From: Geothrix rubra
Lineage (GTDB): Bacteria > Acidobacteriota > Holophagae > Holophagales > Holophagaceae
NCBI RefSeq assembly: GCF_030268065.1
Contig: NZ_BSDD01000004.1
Location: 124,001-188,000 of the forward strand
Length of the DNA: 64,000 nt
Reading direction: 5' to 3'
A program made the position numbers and the translations under genes. The first letter of the stretch is position 1; every line of letters begins with the position of its first letter. The notes beneath the pieces are model-generated. The model saw only the letters and a program-made list of their open reading frames with translations, did no database searches and had not been told where the DNA came from. Positions 16,097 to 24,095 of this stretch are shown one piece after another.

Positions 16097-16440
16097 GAGC
16101 TAACACCAACTAATCCAAAAATTCGGGGCTCCAACCCACCAGCCCTACCCATTCCATGGAATCGAAAAGGACACCTGGATACTGGCTAGTGCCCGTGAAT
16201 GCGGTGTGTTCCAGCAGAATTGAAAACAAGGAGAATAACCACCATGGATCCGAGATGGATTCGCCATTATTCTTTCTATTCACCACCACATTTCGGAGTC
16301 TGAAGCTTTATTGCCGCAGTGCACAGAATGCACCTGCGCCGATTAACCTGGTGGTTATCTATAATATTCTTCACAATACCCATACTGATCCGGATAGAAC
16401 ACCAGTCAGGTTCTCCGGACTTACACCTTAGGAGCCATCC
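16097..16440. other. AT-rich gene-poor spacer before the rfb operon
   Basis: This 344-base spacer is much richer in A/T than its flanks. It holds a likely rfbA promoter and one short open frame with a ribosome site (AAGGAG at 16228-16233, ATG at 16244, stop at 16303). That frame encodes 19 residues ending SFYSPPHFGV, reminiscent of the start of a GT4 glycosyltransferase. A longer frame at 16156-16431 has no family similarity. I read it as imported DNA with decayed coding remnants. Confidence 0.5.
16344..16365 (+). promoter_or_regulatory. Probable rfbA promoter with an overlapping inverted repeat
   Basis: A perfect TATAAT (16360-16365) stands 75 bases before rfbA. Just upstream is an inverted repeat, TAACC-TGGT-GGTTA (16344-16357), in a position to act as an operator. 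No good -35 hexamer is seen at 16-18 bases. Confidence 0.45.
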
Positions 16441-17184
16441 ATGAAGGGGATCGTTTTGGCGGGAGGAACAGGATCTCGTCTCTTCCCACTAACAAAGGTG
16501 ACGAACAAGCATCTGCTGCCTGTAGGTCAGGCCCCCATGATCTGGCACCCGCTGTGGAAGCTCCGGGAGGCTGGCATCGAGGAGATCCTGATTGTGACTG
16601 GGACCGAGCACATGGGTGATGTAGTGGCCCTGATGGGCTCCGGAAGTGATTTTGGCTGTCGTTTCACCTACAAGGTGCAGGATGAGGCAGGCGGGATCGC
16701 CCAGGCATTGGGACTTGCGGAAAACTTCGCTGGCGGATCTTCAATCTGCGTGATCCTTGGCGACAATATATTTCAAGATCGATTGCGACCGGAGGTGGAG
16801 GCCTTCGAGAAGCAAGGGAAGGGCTCCCGCATCATGCTTAAACCAGTGGAAGATCCGCAGCGCTATGGCGTAGCCGAGGTGAAAGAAGGTCGCGTACTGG
16901 GCATCGAGGAGAAGCCAAAGAACCCCAAGTCCAATCTTTCTGTCACTGGCATCTACTTTTACGATGCGGCAGTGTTTGACATCATTCGGACAGTGAAGCC
17001 TTCAGGGCGTGGCGAAATGGAAATTACGGATGTGAACAATGCCTACATTGCCAGGGGTGAGCTGAGCTTCGGGACCTTCCACGGATGGTGGACCGACGCT
17101 GGTACTTTCTCCAGCCTAGCCTTGGCCAACGATCTGGCGAACAAGGAGCCTGTACCTTTCGCCCAGGCCCGGGGAAGGAGCTAG
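16441..17184 (+). CDS. rfbA: Glucose-1-phosphate thymidylyltransferase (short form)
   Basis: Makes dTDP-glucose from glucose-1-phosphate and dTTP, the first step toward dTDP-L-rhamnose. At 247 residues it is shorter than E. coli RmlA (about 290) and resembles the short nucleotidyltransferase form. The nucleotide-binding signature LAGGTGSRLFPLT is at residues 6-18; K23-type lysine (TNKHLLP), ILGDNIF and the EEKPKNPKS motif are visible. GGAG lies 6 bases upstream. Codons here end in A/T far more often than in neighbouring housekeeping genes, suggesting transfer. It is followed after 2 bases by rfbC. Confidence 0.9.
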   Translation: MKGIVLAGGTGSRLFPLTKVTNKHLLPVGQAPMIWHPLWKLREAGIEEILIVTGTEHMGDVVALMGSGSDFGCRFTYKVQDEAGGIAQALGLAENFAGGSSICVILGDNIFQDRLRPEVEAFEKQGKGSRIMLKPVEDPQRYGVAEVKEGRVLGIEEKPKNPKSNLSVTGIYFYDAAVFDIIRTVKPSGRGEMEITDVNNAYIARGELSFGTFHGWWTDAGTFSSLALANDLANKEPVPFAQARGRS

Positions 17185-17186
17185 AT

Positions 17187-17690
17187 ATGGAATTCACAAA
17201 GGGTCCCATTGAAGGCGTCGACATCAGGACCATAAGAAAATTTATTGACGAACGTGGCTGGTTAGCCGAAATTTTCCGTAACGACGATCTTCCGAGTTGG
17301 TTCCGGCCCGAAATGTCCTACGTAAGTTTGTCGCTGCCTGGAATCCTTCGTGGGCCTCACGAGCACGTGGACCAGGCCGACCTCTTCTGCTGGGTGGGCC
17401 CCGGGGACTTCAAGCTTACCCTCTGGGACAACCGGCCGGAGAGCCCGACCTACCGGAATCGCATGGAAGTGGCCATGGGCGCGAACAACCCCGGCTCCGT
17501 CCTCATCCCCAAGGGCGTGGTGCACTGCTACCGCTGCATCAGCCATGAGCCCGGCTTCGTGATCAACTGCCCCGACCGGCTCTTCATGGGGCAGGGCAAG
17601 CAGCAGCCCATCGACGAGATCCGCCACGAGGACGACCCAGAGAATCCCTTCGTCCTGGACGAAAAGGCACGAAGGGCGCACCTGGCATGA
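17187..17690 (+). CDS. rfbC: dTDP-4-dehydrorhamnose 3,5-epimerase family protein
   Basis: A cupin-fold epimerase (167 residues) that inverts C3 and C5 of the 4-keto sugar. The start at 17187 has AAGGAG 6 bases before it; the longer open frame begins inside rfbA. Seen: an ERGWLAEIFRNDD region, a histidine in GPHEHVDQADLF, and IPKGVVHCYRC. Some classic RmlC residues (the RGLHYQ motif) are altered to RGPHEH, so it is a divergent family member. Base composition changes abruptly near 17340: the first 50 codons are AT-rich, the rest strongly GC-rich. It overlaps rfbD by 4 bases. Confidence 0.8.
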   Translation: MEFTKGPIEGVDIRTIRKFIDERGWLAEIFRNDDLPSWFRPEMSYVSLSLPGILRGPHEHVDQADLFCWVGPGDFKLTLWDNRPESPTYRNRMEVAMGANNPGSVLIPKGVVHCYRCISHEPGFVINCPDRLFMGQGKQQPIDEIRHEDDPENPFVLDEKARRAHLA

Positions 17691-18535
17691 AAGCCCTCGT
17701 CACCGGCGCCTCGGGGCAGCTGGCCCTTGCCATCCGGCGGACCTGGACGGCTCACGAGTTGGTCCTCCCCGAGGAATCGATCCTGGACCTGTCCAGGGAG
17801 GAGGCCATCCGCGAGGTGGTGGCCAGCGTCCACCCCGAGGTGGTCCTCAACTGCGGGGCCTTCACCCAGGTGGACCGCTGTGAGTCTGAGGCGGAGCTGG
17901 CGCAGCTGATCAACGCCACGGCGGTGGGCTGGCTGGCGGAGGCCTGCGAGGCGCAGAAGGCCCTGCTGGTCCAGGTGAGCACCGACTACGTCTTCGACGG
18001 CACGGGCACCCGCCCCTACCGGGAGGACGACGCCACGAACCCAGTGTCGGTGTACGGCCGCACCAAGCTGGAGGGCGAGCGCCAGGCGGCCCGGTGTAGC
18101 CGGCACCTCATCGCCCGCACCAGCTGGCTCTACGATGCCTGGGGGAAGAACTTCCTGGCCACCATGCTGAACGCCGCGGCCCAGGGCCGGAACCTCCGGG
18201 TGGTGGACGACCAGCGGGGCGCCCCCACCACCTGCCGGGCCCTGGCCCGCCAGCTCAAGGTGGCCGCGGAGGAGGGCTGGCAGGGCCTCGTCCACACCAC
18301 CTGCGCCGGCGAGACCACCTGGCACGGCTTCGCCAAAGCGATCTTCGAGGCCAAGGGGATCGCCGCGAATCTCAGCCCCTGCAGCACCGCCGACTACCCC
18401 ACCCCTGCCAAGCGTCCCGCCTACTCCGTCCTCGACGGCGCCCGCCGCCGGAGCCTGGGCCCCGACCTCATGCCCCACTGGCACGAGGCTTTGGCCGAAG
18501 TGCTCGCCCATCCCGAACTCACTGGGGAAGCCTGA
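17687..18535 (+). CDS. rfbD: dTDP-4-dehydrorhamnose reductase
   Basis: An NADPH-dependent short-chain dehydrogenase-type reductase (282 residues) making dTDP-L-rhamnose. The Rossmann motif GASGQLA is at the N-terminus. Also visible are NCGAFTQVDRCE, the VSTDYVFDGTG segment, the catalytic YGRTKLEGE (YxxxK) and RTSWLY. It overlaps rfbC (ATGA) and shares one base with rfbB (TGATG), so the three are probably translated together. Codon use is host-like. Confidence 0.93.
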   Translation: MKALVTGASGQLALAIRRTWTAHELVLPEESILDLSREEAIREVVASVHPEVVLNCGAFTQVDRCESEAELAQLINATAVGWLAEACEAQKALLVQVSTDYVFDGTGTRPYREDDATNPVSVYGRTKLEGERQAARCSRHLIARTSWLYDAWGKNFLATMLNAAAQGRNLRVVDDQRGAPTTCRALARQLKVAAEEGWQGLVHTTCAGETTWHGFAKAIFEAKGIAANLSPCSTADYPTPAKRPAYSVLDGARRRSLGPDLMPHWHEALAEVLAHPELTGEA

Positions 18536-19506
18536 TGTCCGAGACCATCCTCATCACCGGCGGCGCCGGCTTCATCGGCAGCAACCTGGTGCACCGCTGG
18601 CACCGCACCCATCCCCAGGACCGCATCGTGGTCCTCGACAAGCTCACCTACGCCGCCGACCGCACCCAGATCGACGGCCTCGAGGGTGTGGAGCTGGTCG
18701 TCGGGGACGTCCAGAACCTGGAGCTGGCCCGCCACCTGATCGAGCGGCACGGCATCCGGAAGGTGTTCCACCTGGCGGCGGAGAGCCACGTGGACCGCAG
18801 CATCACCGGGCCCGCGGCCTTCATCCAGACGAACGTCCTGGGCACCTTTGCCATGCTGGAGGCCGCGCGGCAGGCCTGGGCCGGGCAGAAGGACGGCCGC
18901 TTCCTCCACATCAGCACGGACGAGGTGTACGGCTCGCTCGGCGAGACGGGGAAGTTCCACGAGGCCATGGCCTACGCCCCCAACAGCCCGTACAGCGCCA
19001 GCAAGGCCGGCAGCGACCACCTGGTCCGGGCCTACCACCACACCTACGGGCTCAACACGGTCACCACCAACTGCTCCAACAACTACGGCCCCCGCCAGCA
19101 TCCCGAGAAGCTCATCCCCCTGGCCATCTCGCGCATGGCCAAGGGCGAACCCATCCCGGTCTACGGGGACGGCCAGAACGTGCGGGACTGGCTCTACGTG
19201 GAGGACCACTGCGCCGCCCTGGAGCTGGTCATGGAGAAGGGCGTCGCCGGCGAGACCTACTGCGTGGGCGGCGACAACGAGTGGAAGAACCTCGACCTGC
19301 TCCACCTCCTCTGCGACACCGTGGACACCCACCTCGGCCGCCCCGAAGGCACCAGCCGCAAGCTCCTCACCTTCGTGAAGGACCGGGCCGGGCATGACCG
19401 GCGGTACGCCATCGATGCGACTAGAATCCAGGCAATGCTGGGCTGGAAACCAGATATCACCTTCCCTGAAGGGCTCCAAAACACGGTGCGTTGGTACCTA
19501 GCCTGA
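18535..19506 (+). CDS. rfbB: dTDP-glucose 4,6-dehydratase
   Basis: An NAD-dependent dehydratase (323 residues) giving dTDP-4-keto-6-deoxyglucose, the branch point for rhamnose and for the 3-amino sugar made by the FdtA/FdtB pair. TGGAGFIGSN lies at residues 8-17, and the HLAAESHVDRSI, STDEVYGSLGE and YSASKAG (YxxxK) motifs are intact. The chain ends at NTVRWYLA, some 15-25 residues earlier than most family members. The last 25 or so codons are AT-richer than the rest. The catalytic residues are all present. Confidence 0.93.
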   Translation: MSETILITGGAGFIGSNLVHRWHRTHPQDRIVVLDKLTYAADRTQIDGLEGVELVVGDVQNLELARHLIERHGIRKVFHLAAESHVDRSITGPAAFIQTNVLGTFAMLEAARQAWAGQKDGRFLHISTDEVYGSLGETGKFHEAMAYAPNSPYSASKAGSDHLVRAYHHTYGLNTVTTNCSNNYGPRQHPEKLIPLAISRMAKGEPIPVYGDGQNVRDWLYVEDHCAALELVMEKGVAGETYCVGGDNEWKNLDLLHLLCDTVDTHLGRPEGTSRKLLTFVKDRAGHDRRYAIDATRIQAMLGWKPDITFPEGLQNTVRWYLA

Positions 19507-19559
19507 CCAATTACCTGAATCGCGAAGACACCTCGCCTGCAGATTTCTCAAACCCAGGA

Positions 19560-20240
19560 TCACCCCAGGCAGGTAGGGCAGCGCATGCCCGCCTGGAGGT
19601 CCCCGATGAGCTGCGGGACGACGTCCAGGCTGCTTACCTCGTAGAGGGGGGCGTCGGGATCATGGTTCGGCCGGGGCCTGCCGTCGCGGTTCACCCAGAT
19701 GGCGGTCCAGCCGGCGGCCAGGGCGCCTTCCACGTCGTCGGTCCAGCTGTCGCCCACCATGGCCAGGTTGCCCGGGAAGAGTCCCAGGCGCTGCTGCACG
19801 GCCTCGAAGGCGGCGGGCTCGGGCTTGAGGGCGCCCAGGTCGGCGCTGAGGATCCGCGTGCGGATGCGGGCGTTGATGCCCAGGCGGTCGAGCAATTCCA
19901 GCCCGAAGTCCTGGGTGTTGGACAGGAGGGCCACCCGCGCCAGGCCCCGGGTGCCTTCCACGGCCTCGGAGGCGCCGGGGAAGCACAGCGCCTGATCGCC
20001 GGATTCCAGGAAGGACTGGGCCATGGCCGCCTCCTGGTCCGGGTCCAGGGCGATCCGGTCCCGCCAGGCCGCCAGGAAGGCCGCCACGGAGCCGTAGGGC
20101 CGCGCCATGCCGTCCCGCATCAGCTCGGCGTGCCGGACCGCCTGCTCAGGCCGCAGGAGGGGCTTCAGGCGCTGGAATGGGCTGCCCCCGGGGCTGTAGA
20201 CCAGGGTGTTCCAGAGATCGAAGACGACCGCCCGGATCAC
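19560..20240 (-). CDS. HAD-superfamily hydrolase
   Basis: A 226-residue haloacid-dehalogenase-type phosphatase. Motif I is FDLWNTLV with the nucleophile and second aspartate position altered to DxWxT (the acid-base aspartate is replaced by tryptophan-asparagine context), motif II lies near ALLSNTQD, and motif III/IV is a conserved lysine followed by GDSWTDDVEGALAAG. A cap region of about 80 residues follows motif I. The substrate cannot be told. It overlaps the lipoprotein gene upstream by 4 bases and ends the queD operon, facing the end of rfbB across 53 bases. Confidence 0.85.
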   Translation of the reverse strand: MIRAVVFDLWNTLVYSPGGSPFQRLKPLLRPEQAVRHAELMRDGMARPYGSVAAFLAAWRDRIALDPDQEAAMAQSFLESGDQALCFPGASEAVEGTRGLARVALLSNTQDFGLELLDRLGINARIRTRILSADLGALKPEPAAFEAVQQRLGLFPGNLAMVGDSWTDDVEGALAAGWTAIWVNRDGRPRPNHDPDAPLYEVSSLDVVPQLIGDLQAGMRCPTCLG

Positions 20241-20737
20241 GACCCGCTCGACGTGCGGGTCCGGAAGGGGACGCCGAACTCGAGGCCCAGCACCTCGAAA
20301 CGGGCCTCCCCGGCCAGGGTCCAGGTGGCGGATTCGCGGTGGAGCACGGCTCCGGACAGGGGGCCCCAGGCAGCCTTGAGGTCGCCGTAGCCGAAGCTCA
20401 GCTCGGCCCTCAGGGTGCTGCGGCCCTTCGGGGCGAGGTCCATCCCCTCGGGGAAGGCCACGGTACCCAGGGCATGGTCCCCGCCCTGGGCCAGGAGGTG
20501 CAGGTCCCCGGCCACCCGCCGGGTCCGCAGGCGCACGTCCGTGGGGTTGTCCACGCCCAGGTCGAGGCGCAGCCGGAGGCGGGAACGCTCCAGGGGGTAG
20601 GCCAGCTCCAGCTGCGGCTCCACCCGGTCCAGGCTGAAGCGCAGCTGGCGAGCCGCCTCCTGGTACTGGAGCGCGGGGTTCAGGGCGTCGCAGCCCGCCA
20701 GCAGGAGGACCGGGACCAGCGCCAGCCAGCGTCGCAT
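20237..20737 (-). CDS. LEA type 2 (LEA14-like) lipoprotein
   Basis: A 166-residue protein with a short signal peptide and lipobox (VLLLAGC), so probably lipid-anchored outside the inner membrane. The rest fits the water-stress LEA type 2 fold: alternating beta strands with a VDNPTDVRLRTRR segment, where the NP turn is typical of that domain. The ATG at 20737 shares one base with the queD stop, which decides the start. Role unknown; LEA14-like proteins are usually linked to stress or surface functions. Confidence 0.75.
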   Translation of the reverse strand: MRRWLALVPVLLLAGCDALNPALQYQEAARQLRFSLDRVEPQLELAYPLERSRLRLRLDLGVDNPTDVRLRTRRVAGDLHLLAQGGDHALGTVAFPEGMDLAPKGRSTLRAELSFGYGDLKAAWGPLSGAVLHRESATWTLAGEARFEVLGLEFGVPFRTRTSSGS

Positions 20738-21084
20738 CAGGCCCCCCGGTAGATCACGCAGTTGTCGGTGGTCTCGAAGACCTCCACCTGGCAGAGCTGC
20801 GGCAGGTCCGGCTTCAGCTGCTCCCAGATCCACACGGCGATGTTCTCCGCCGTGGAGAGGGGAATCAGGTCGTTGAGGAAGCGGTGGTCCAGCCGCCCGA
20901 TGACCTTCTCCACCACCACCTTCGAGAGGTCGTCGAAGTCGATGATCATGCCCGTGGCCACGTCCGGCGTGCCCTCCACGGAGACGAAGAGCTTGTAGCT
21001 GTGGCCGTGCAGGTTCCGGCACTTCCCCGGGTGGTTGTAGATGAAGTGGGCCGCTTCGAACCAGTATTCCTTGCGCAGGATCAT
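20737..21084 (-). CDS. queD: 6-carboxy-5,6,7,8-tetrahydropterin synthase
   Basis: Converts dihydroneopterin triphosphate to 6-carboxytetrahydropterin in queuosine (preQ0) synthesis. At 115 residues it is a standard-length QueD. Zinc ligands H13, H26 and H28 (EAAHF, LHGHSY) and the active-site cysteine C22 (KCRNLHGH) are present, as are LDHRFLND and PTxEN-like STAENIAVWIW. The start at 21084 is chosen because homology begins there. A strong hairpin with a T-run lies only 16-38 bases upstream. No other queuosine gene is in the window. Confidence 0.92.
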   Translation of the reverse strand: MILRKEYWFEAAHFIYNHPGKCRNLHGHSYKLFVSVEGTPDVATGMIIDFDDLSKVVVEKVIGRLDHRFLNDLIPLSTAENIAVWIWEQLKPDLPQLCQVEVFETTDNCVIYRGA

Positions 21085-21099
21085 CGGGACGTCCGTATG

Positions 21100-21122
21100 A
21101 AAAGGCCCCGCGGCGCGGGGCC
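21100..21122 (-). terminator. Strong hairpin with T-run just upstream of queD
   Basis: On the minus strand GGCCCCGC and GCGGGGCC form an 8-base-pair stem with a 3-base loop followed by TTTT. It fits an intrinsic terminator for the SLBB gene transcript. A TACACT -10-like hexamer at 21127-21132 (minus) could alternatively start queD right at this hairpin, making it a 5' stabilising stem. Confidence 0.65.
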
Positions 21123-21244
21123 CTCCAGTGTACTCCAGCCCGCGCTCCTCCAGGGCCGGCCGCGGCACCCGTCGACGGCCGGTCCCGGCCGGCCAGCGGA
21201 TGGGCATCCGCGGCCAGCCGGACGGGCGGCGCTCATGGGGGACG

Positions 21245-24010
21245 TCAGAGCTTGATGGCGTTCAGGATCAGGGCGATGGGCGTCAGGGCCTGGAGGTTCT
21301 CCTGCCAGCTGGTGTCGCGGCGGAAGCGCTGGGGCACCAGCACGGTGTCGCCGGGGCCCACGGGCTGCTTCATCACCCAGCTGTCCACGATGCGGCCGTT
21401 GGCCTTCAGCAGGCGTATGTTCCAGGTGTCCGCGTTGCGCGTGATCCCGCCCGCCAGCTTGAGCATGTCGGAGACCTTCATGCCCGGATGCACCTTGTAG
21501 GTGGCGAAGGGGCTGGCGGTCTCGCCCACCACGTAGGCGCCGTCCGTGGCCCGGGGGATGATGACCTCGTCCCCGTCCTCAAGCTCCACGTCCGCCTGGG
21601 CATCGCCCTTCAGCGCGGCGCCGAAGTCCACCACCATGCGGTTCAGGTTCCCGGCCAGGAGGCCGTGGAGCACGGGGTTCTTGAGCAGCTGGCCCGTGTT
21701 GGGCTGGCGCTTGGTCTCGTTGAGCCGCTCCAGGATCTCGTTGATGCCCTTGGCCGTGGGATCGGCACCCGAGAGGCCGGATTCCTCCGCCGCCCGCTGG
21801 AGGCTGGCGTCCGCGGTGCTCATGCGGCGCAGGAAGATGCCCGCCTGGGGCATGGCGTCGGGCGTGAGCCCCCCGGCCCGCTTCAGCAGGTCGCTGAGGG
21901 TCGGCCGGTCCGTGTCGAGGGCGTAGGAGCCGGGCCGCGCCACCTGGCCGCTGATGCGCACCGTGCGGTGCACCTTGAAGTCCGGCTTCTCGAAGAGGCT
22001 GATCTGGTCGTCGGGCCGCAACCGGGGATTCACGGTGTCGTCCACCAGGGCCACGGGGCTGGCGGTCTCGGTGGACAGCAGCTTCGTCAGGTCCAGGTGG
22101 ATCACCTCGCTGGGCTTGCCGTCCCTGCTGCGGGCCAGCTCGGCCACCAGGCGGTCCGCGGACTTCAGCGGCACACCGGCCCGGAAGATCAGGTCCGAGG
22201 CCCGCATGCCCTCGTGGAAGGCGAAGGTGCCGGGACGGGTGACCGGTCCCAGGACCTTCACCATCATCGGGATGCGCAGGTCCTCCACGCGGTAGAGCTC
22301 CACGCGGTCCCGGTCCTCCAGCACGAGGTCCTGGGCCGGATCCCCGGCCAGGGCCTTGTCCACGTCGAAGGAGAAGTACTGGGTGGTGCCGTCCACCTGG
22401 GTCCGCACCACCTCCCCGCGGGCCCGGTAGGTGTCCGGAAGCACCTGGGCTTCGCGCTTGAGCAGGTCGCCCACCCGCAGGCCCTGGGTGCGGGCGTAGA
22501 AGCCCGGCACCCGGGCCCAGCCGACCACCTGCACCACGGCCCCGGTGCGCTCCCGCTGGGGGAGGGCCGACAGCACGTCGCCCCGCTGGAGGATCACGGC
22601 GGCAGCCCCGGTCACCGGCACGTCCTCCCCGGTGATCACGCCGGCGGCGGTCCGGCGGCGCAGCGTCAGGGTGCCCGGGCCGGCCTCGGGCGCGAACCCG
22701 CCCGCGAACCGCAGGGCGTCGGCCGCCGATTCGCCGGCGCGCATCTCGAACTGCATCATGGGGGCCACGCCCTGCTGGTCCCAGCGACGCAGCCAGTCCG
22801 GGGTGAGGGGGTCCTGGGCGGGATAGGGCAGACCCGTCTCGGGATCCAGCCGGAGCCGGTGATCGTCAGGCGGGGCGTCCTGCAGGGCCGCCAGCTGCCG
22901 CTTGAGGAAGAGGAGACGGTCCTCCAGGTTGGCCCGCTCGGTGAGGGAAAGCTCCGGGGCCGGCGCCTGCACGGCCGTGCGGGGGATCGCCTCCCGTCCG
23001 GCGGTCTCGGATTCCTGGACCGCCGGCGCCACCTGGGCCGGGGCGAGCCGGGCCTCGATGGCCTTCATCTCCCGGCGGAGCCGGTCGCGCTGGGCCTTGA
23101 GGGGATCCGCGTTGGCCTCGTCGGCCTCGGCCTTCTTCGTGGCGTCCCCCGGCTGGGCCACCACCCGCTGGAAGGCGCCCTCGAGGACGATCTGGTTCTG
23201 GGCCAGGGGCACGAAGACGGTGTCCCCGCTCTGCAGGGCCACATTGGGATTGCCCAGGCCCTCCGCCCGGAAGGGGTAGAGGTCGAAGTGGGTCACGGCC
23301 CGCCCCCCCCGCATCACCCGGATGTCCCGGTAGCTGCCGGCCGCGGTGGGGCCGCCCGCCAGGCCCAGCACGTTGATCAGGGAGCTGAGGCTCGACACGA
23401 GGTAGCTGCCCGGCTTGTAGACCTCGCCCATGACGAAGACCCGCACCTCCCGGAGCTTCACCACCTGGAGGTCCACGCTGGTGCGGGAGAAGTTGCGGCT
23501 GACGGTGCCCTGCACCGCCCGCTTGGCCTGGGCCAGGGTCAGGCCCCCGACCTTGACCGTGCCCACCTTGGGGATGACGATCTCGCCGCGGCCGTCCACC
23601 TGGGCCGGGACTTCGAAGGTGGCGCTGCCGAAGACGTTCAGGGCCAGCTGGTCGCCGGTCCCCAGCACGTAGTCCTCCGCGATGCCCCCGTCCGTGGCGG
23701 CGGTGCCGACCTGGCGGATCTCGAACAGGTCGGCGGCGAAGCGGCGGGGCCCCTTCTCGCGACGCTTCATGGCCCGGATCTCCTGGTCCAGGCGGTCCTC
23801 CTCCCGGCGACGGGCCTCGTCCATGCGATCCGGGGCCGTCGCGGCGGGCAGCGTCGTCCGGGAGGCGGGCACCGCCTCCGTGGCCCCCGTGACGCCCTGG
23901 GAGGTGGCCATCTGCTTCAACGCCTGGAGGTCCATCCCCTGGGGCACCTGGCCGGCGAGTGCCGTCGCCACCAGACCTGCCAGACCGAGCTTCCGAACGA
24001 CATGCCTCAT
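21245..24010 (-). CDS. Polysaccharide export protein with multiple SLBB domains
   Basis: A 921-residue secreted protein, much longer than Wza (about 380). The start at 24010 gives a clean signal peptide (about residues 1-20). A polysaccharide-export domain begins near YVLGTGDQLALNVFG and runs into GKVYKPGSY-type SLBB turns (GEVYKPGSYLV). At least four further SLBB-like units follow, each with the pattern of G.V.RPG.(F/Y) and GD.V (for example KVLGPVTRPGTFAF, SGQVARPGSYAL, GETASPFATYKV). The family forms the outer-membrane channel for capsule or exopolysaccharide. It follows the WecA-type gene by 85 bases on the same strand. The extra SLBB repeats suggest a tall periplasmic ring. Confidence 0.88.
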   Translation of the reverse strand: MRHVVRKLGLAGLVATALAGQVPQGMDLQALKQMATSQGVTGATEAVPASRTTLPAATAPDRMDEARRREEDRLDQEIRAMKRREKGPRRFAADLFEIRQVGTAATDGGIAEDYVLGTGDQLALNVFGSATFEVPAQVDGRGEIVIPKVGTVKVGGLTLAQAKRAVQGTVSRNFSRTSVDLQVVKLREVRVFVMGEVYKPGSYLVSSLSSLINVLGLAGGPTAAGSYRDIRVMRGGRAVTHFDLYPFRAEGLGNPNVALQSGDTVFVPLAQNQIVLEGAFQRVVAQPGDATKKAEADEANADPLKAQRDRLRREMKAIEARLAPAQVAPAVQESETAGREAIPRTAVQAPAPELSLTERANLEDRLLFLKRQLAALQDAPPDDHRLRLDPETGLPYPAQDPLTPDWLRRWDQQGVAPMMQFEMRAGESAADALRFAGGFAPEAGPGTLTLRRRTAAGVITGEDVPVTGAAAVILQRGDVLSALPQRERTGAVVQVVGWARVPGFYARTQGLRVGDLLKREAQVLPDTYRARGEVVRTQVDGTTQYFSFDVDKALAGDPAQDLVLEDRDRVELYRVEDLRIPMMVKVLGPVTRPGTFAFHEGMRASDLIFRAGVPLKSADRLVAELARSRDGKPSEVIHLDLTKLLSTETASPVALVDDTVNPRLRPDDQISLFEKPDFKVHRTVRISGQVARPGSYALDTDRPTLSDLLKRAGGLTPDAMPQAGIFLRRMSTADASLQRAAEESGLSGADPTAKGINEILERLNETKRQPNTGQLLKNPVLHGLLAGNLNRMVVDFGAALKGDAQADVELEDGDEVIIPRATDGAYVVGETASPFATYKVHPGMKVSDMLKLAGGITRNADTWNIRLLKANGRIVDSWVMKQPVGPGDTVLVPQRFRRDTSWQENLQALTPIALILNAIKL

Positions 24011-24095
24011 CGAATCTTTCCTTTCCGGGCCGGGGGCCGGCCGTGCCCGAGGCAGGCCCATCGACCTTCCTCCCCCGGGAGAGTATGCCCGAGCT

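Noticed and set aside
16156-16431. A 91-codon plus-strand frame before rfbA
   Set aside because: No ribosome site, no recognisable domain, and it covers the likely rfbA promoter.
21085-21244. A preQ1 riboswitch upstream of queD
   Set aside because: The short pseudoknot consensus with its A-rich tail is not found on the minus strand here.
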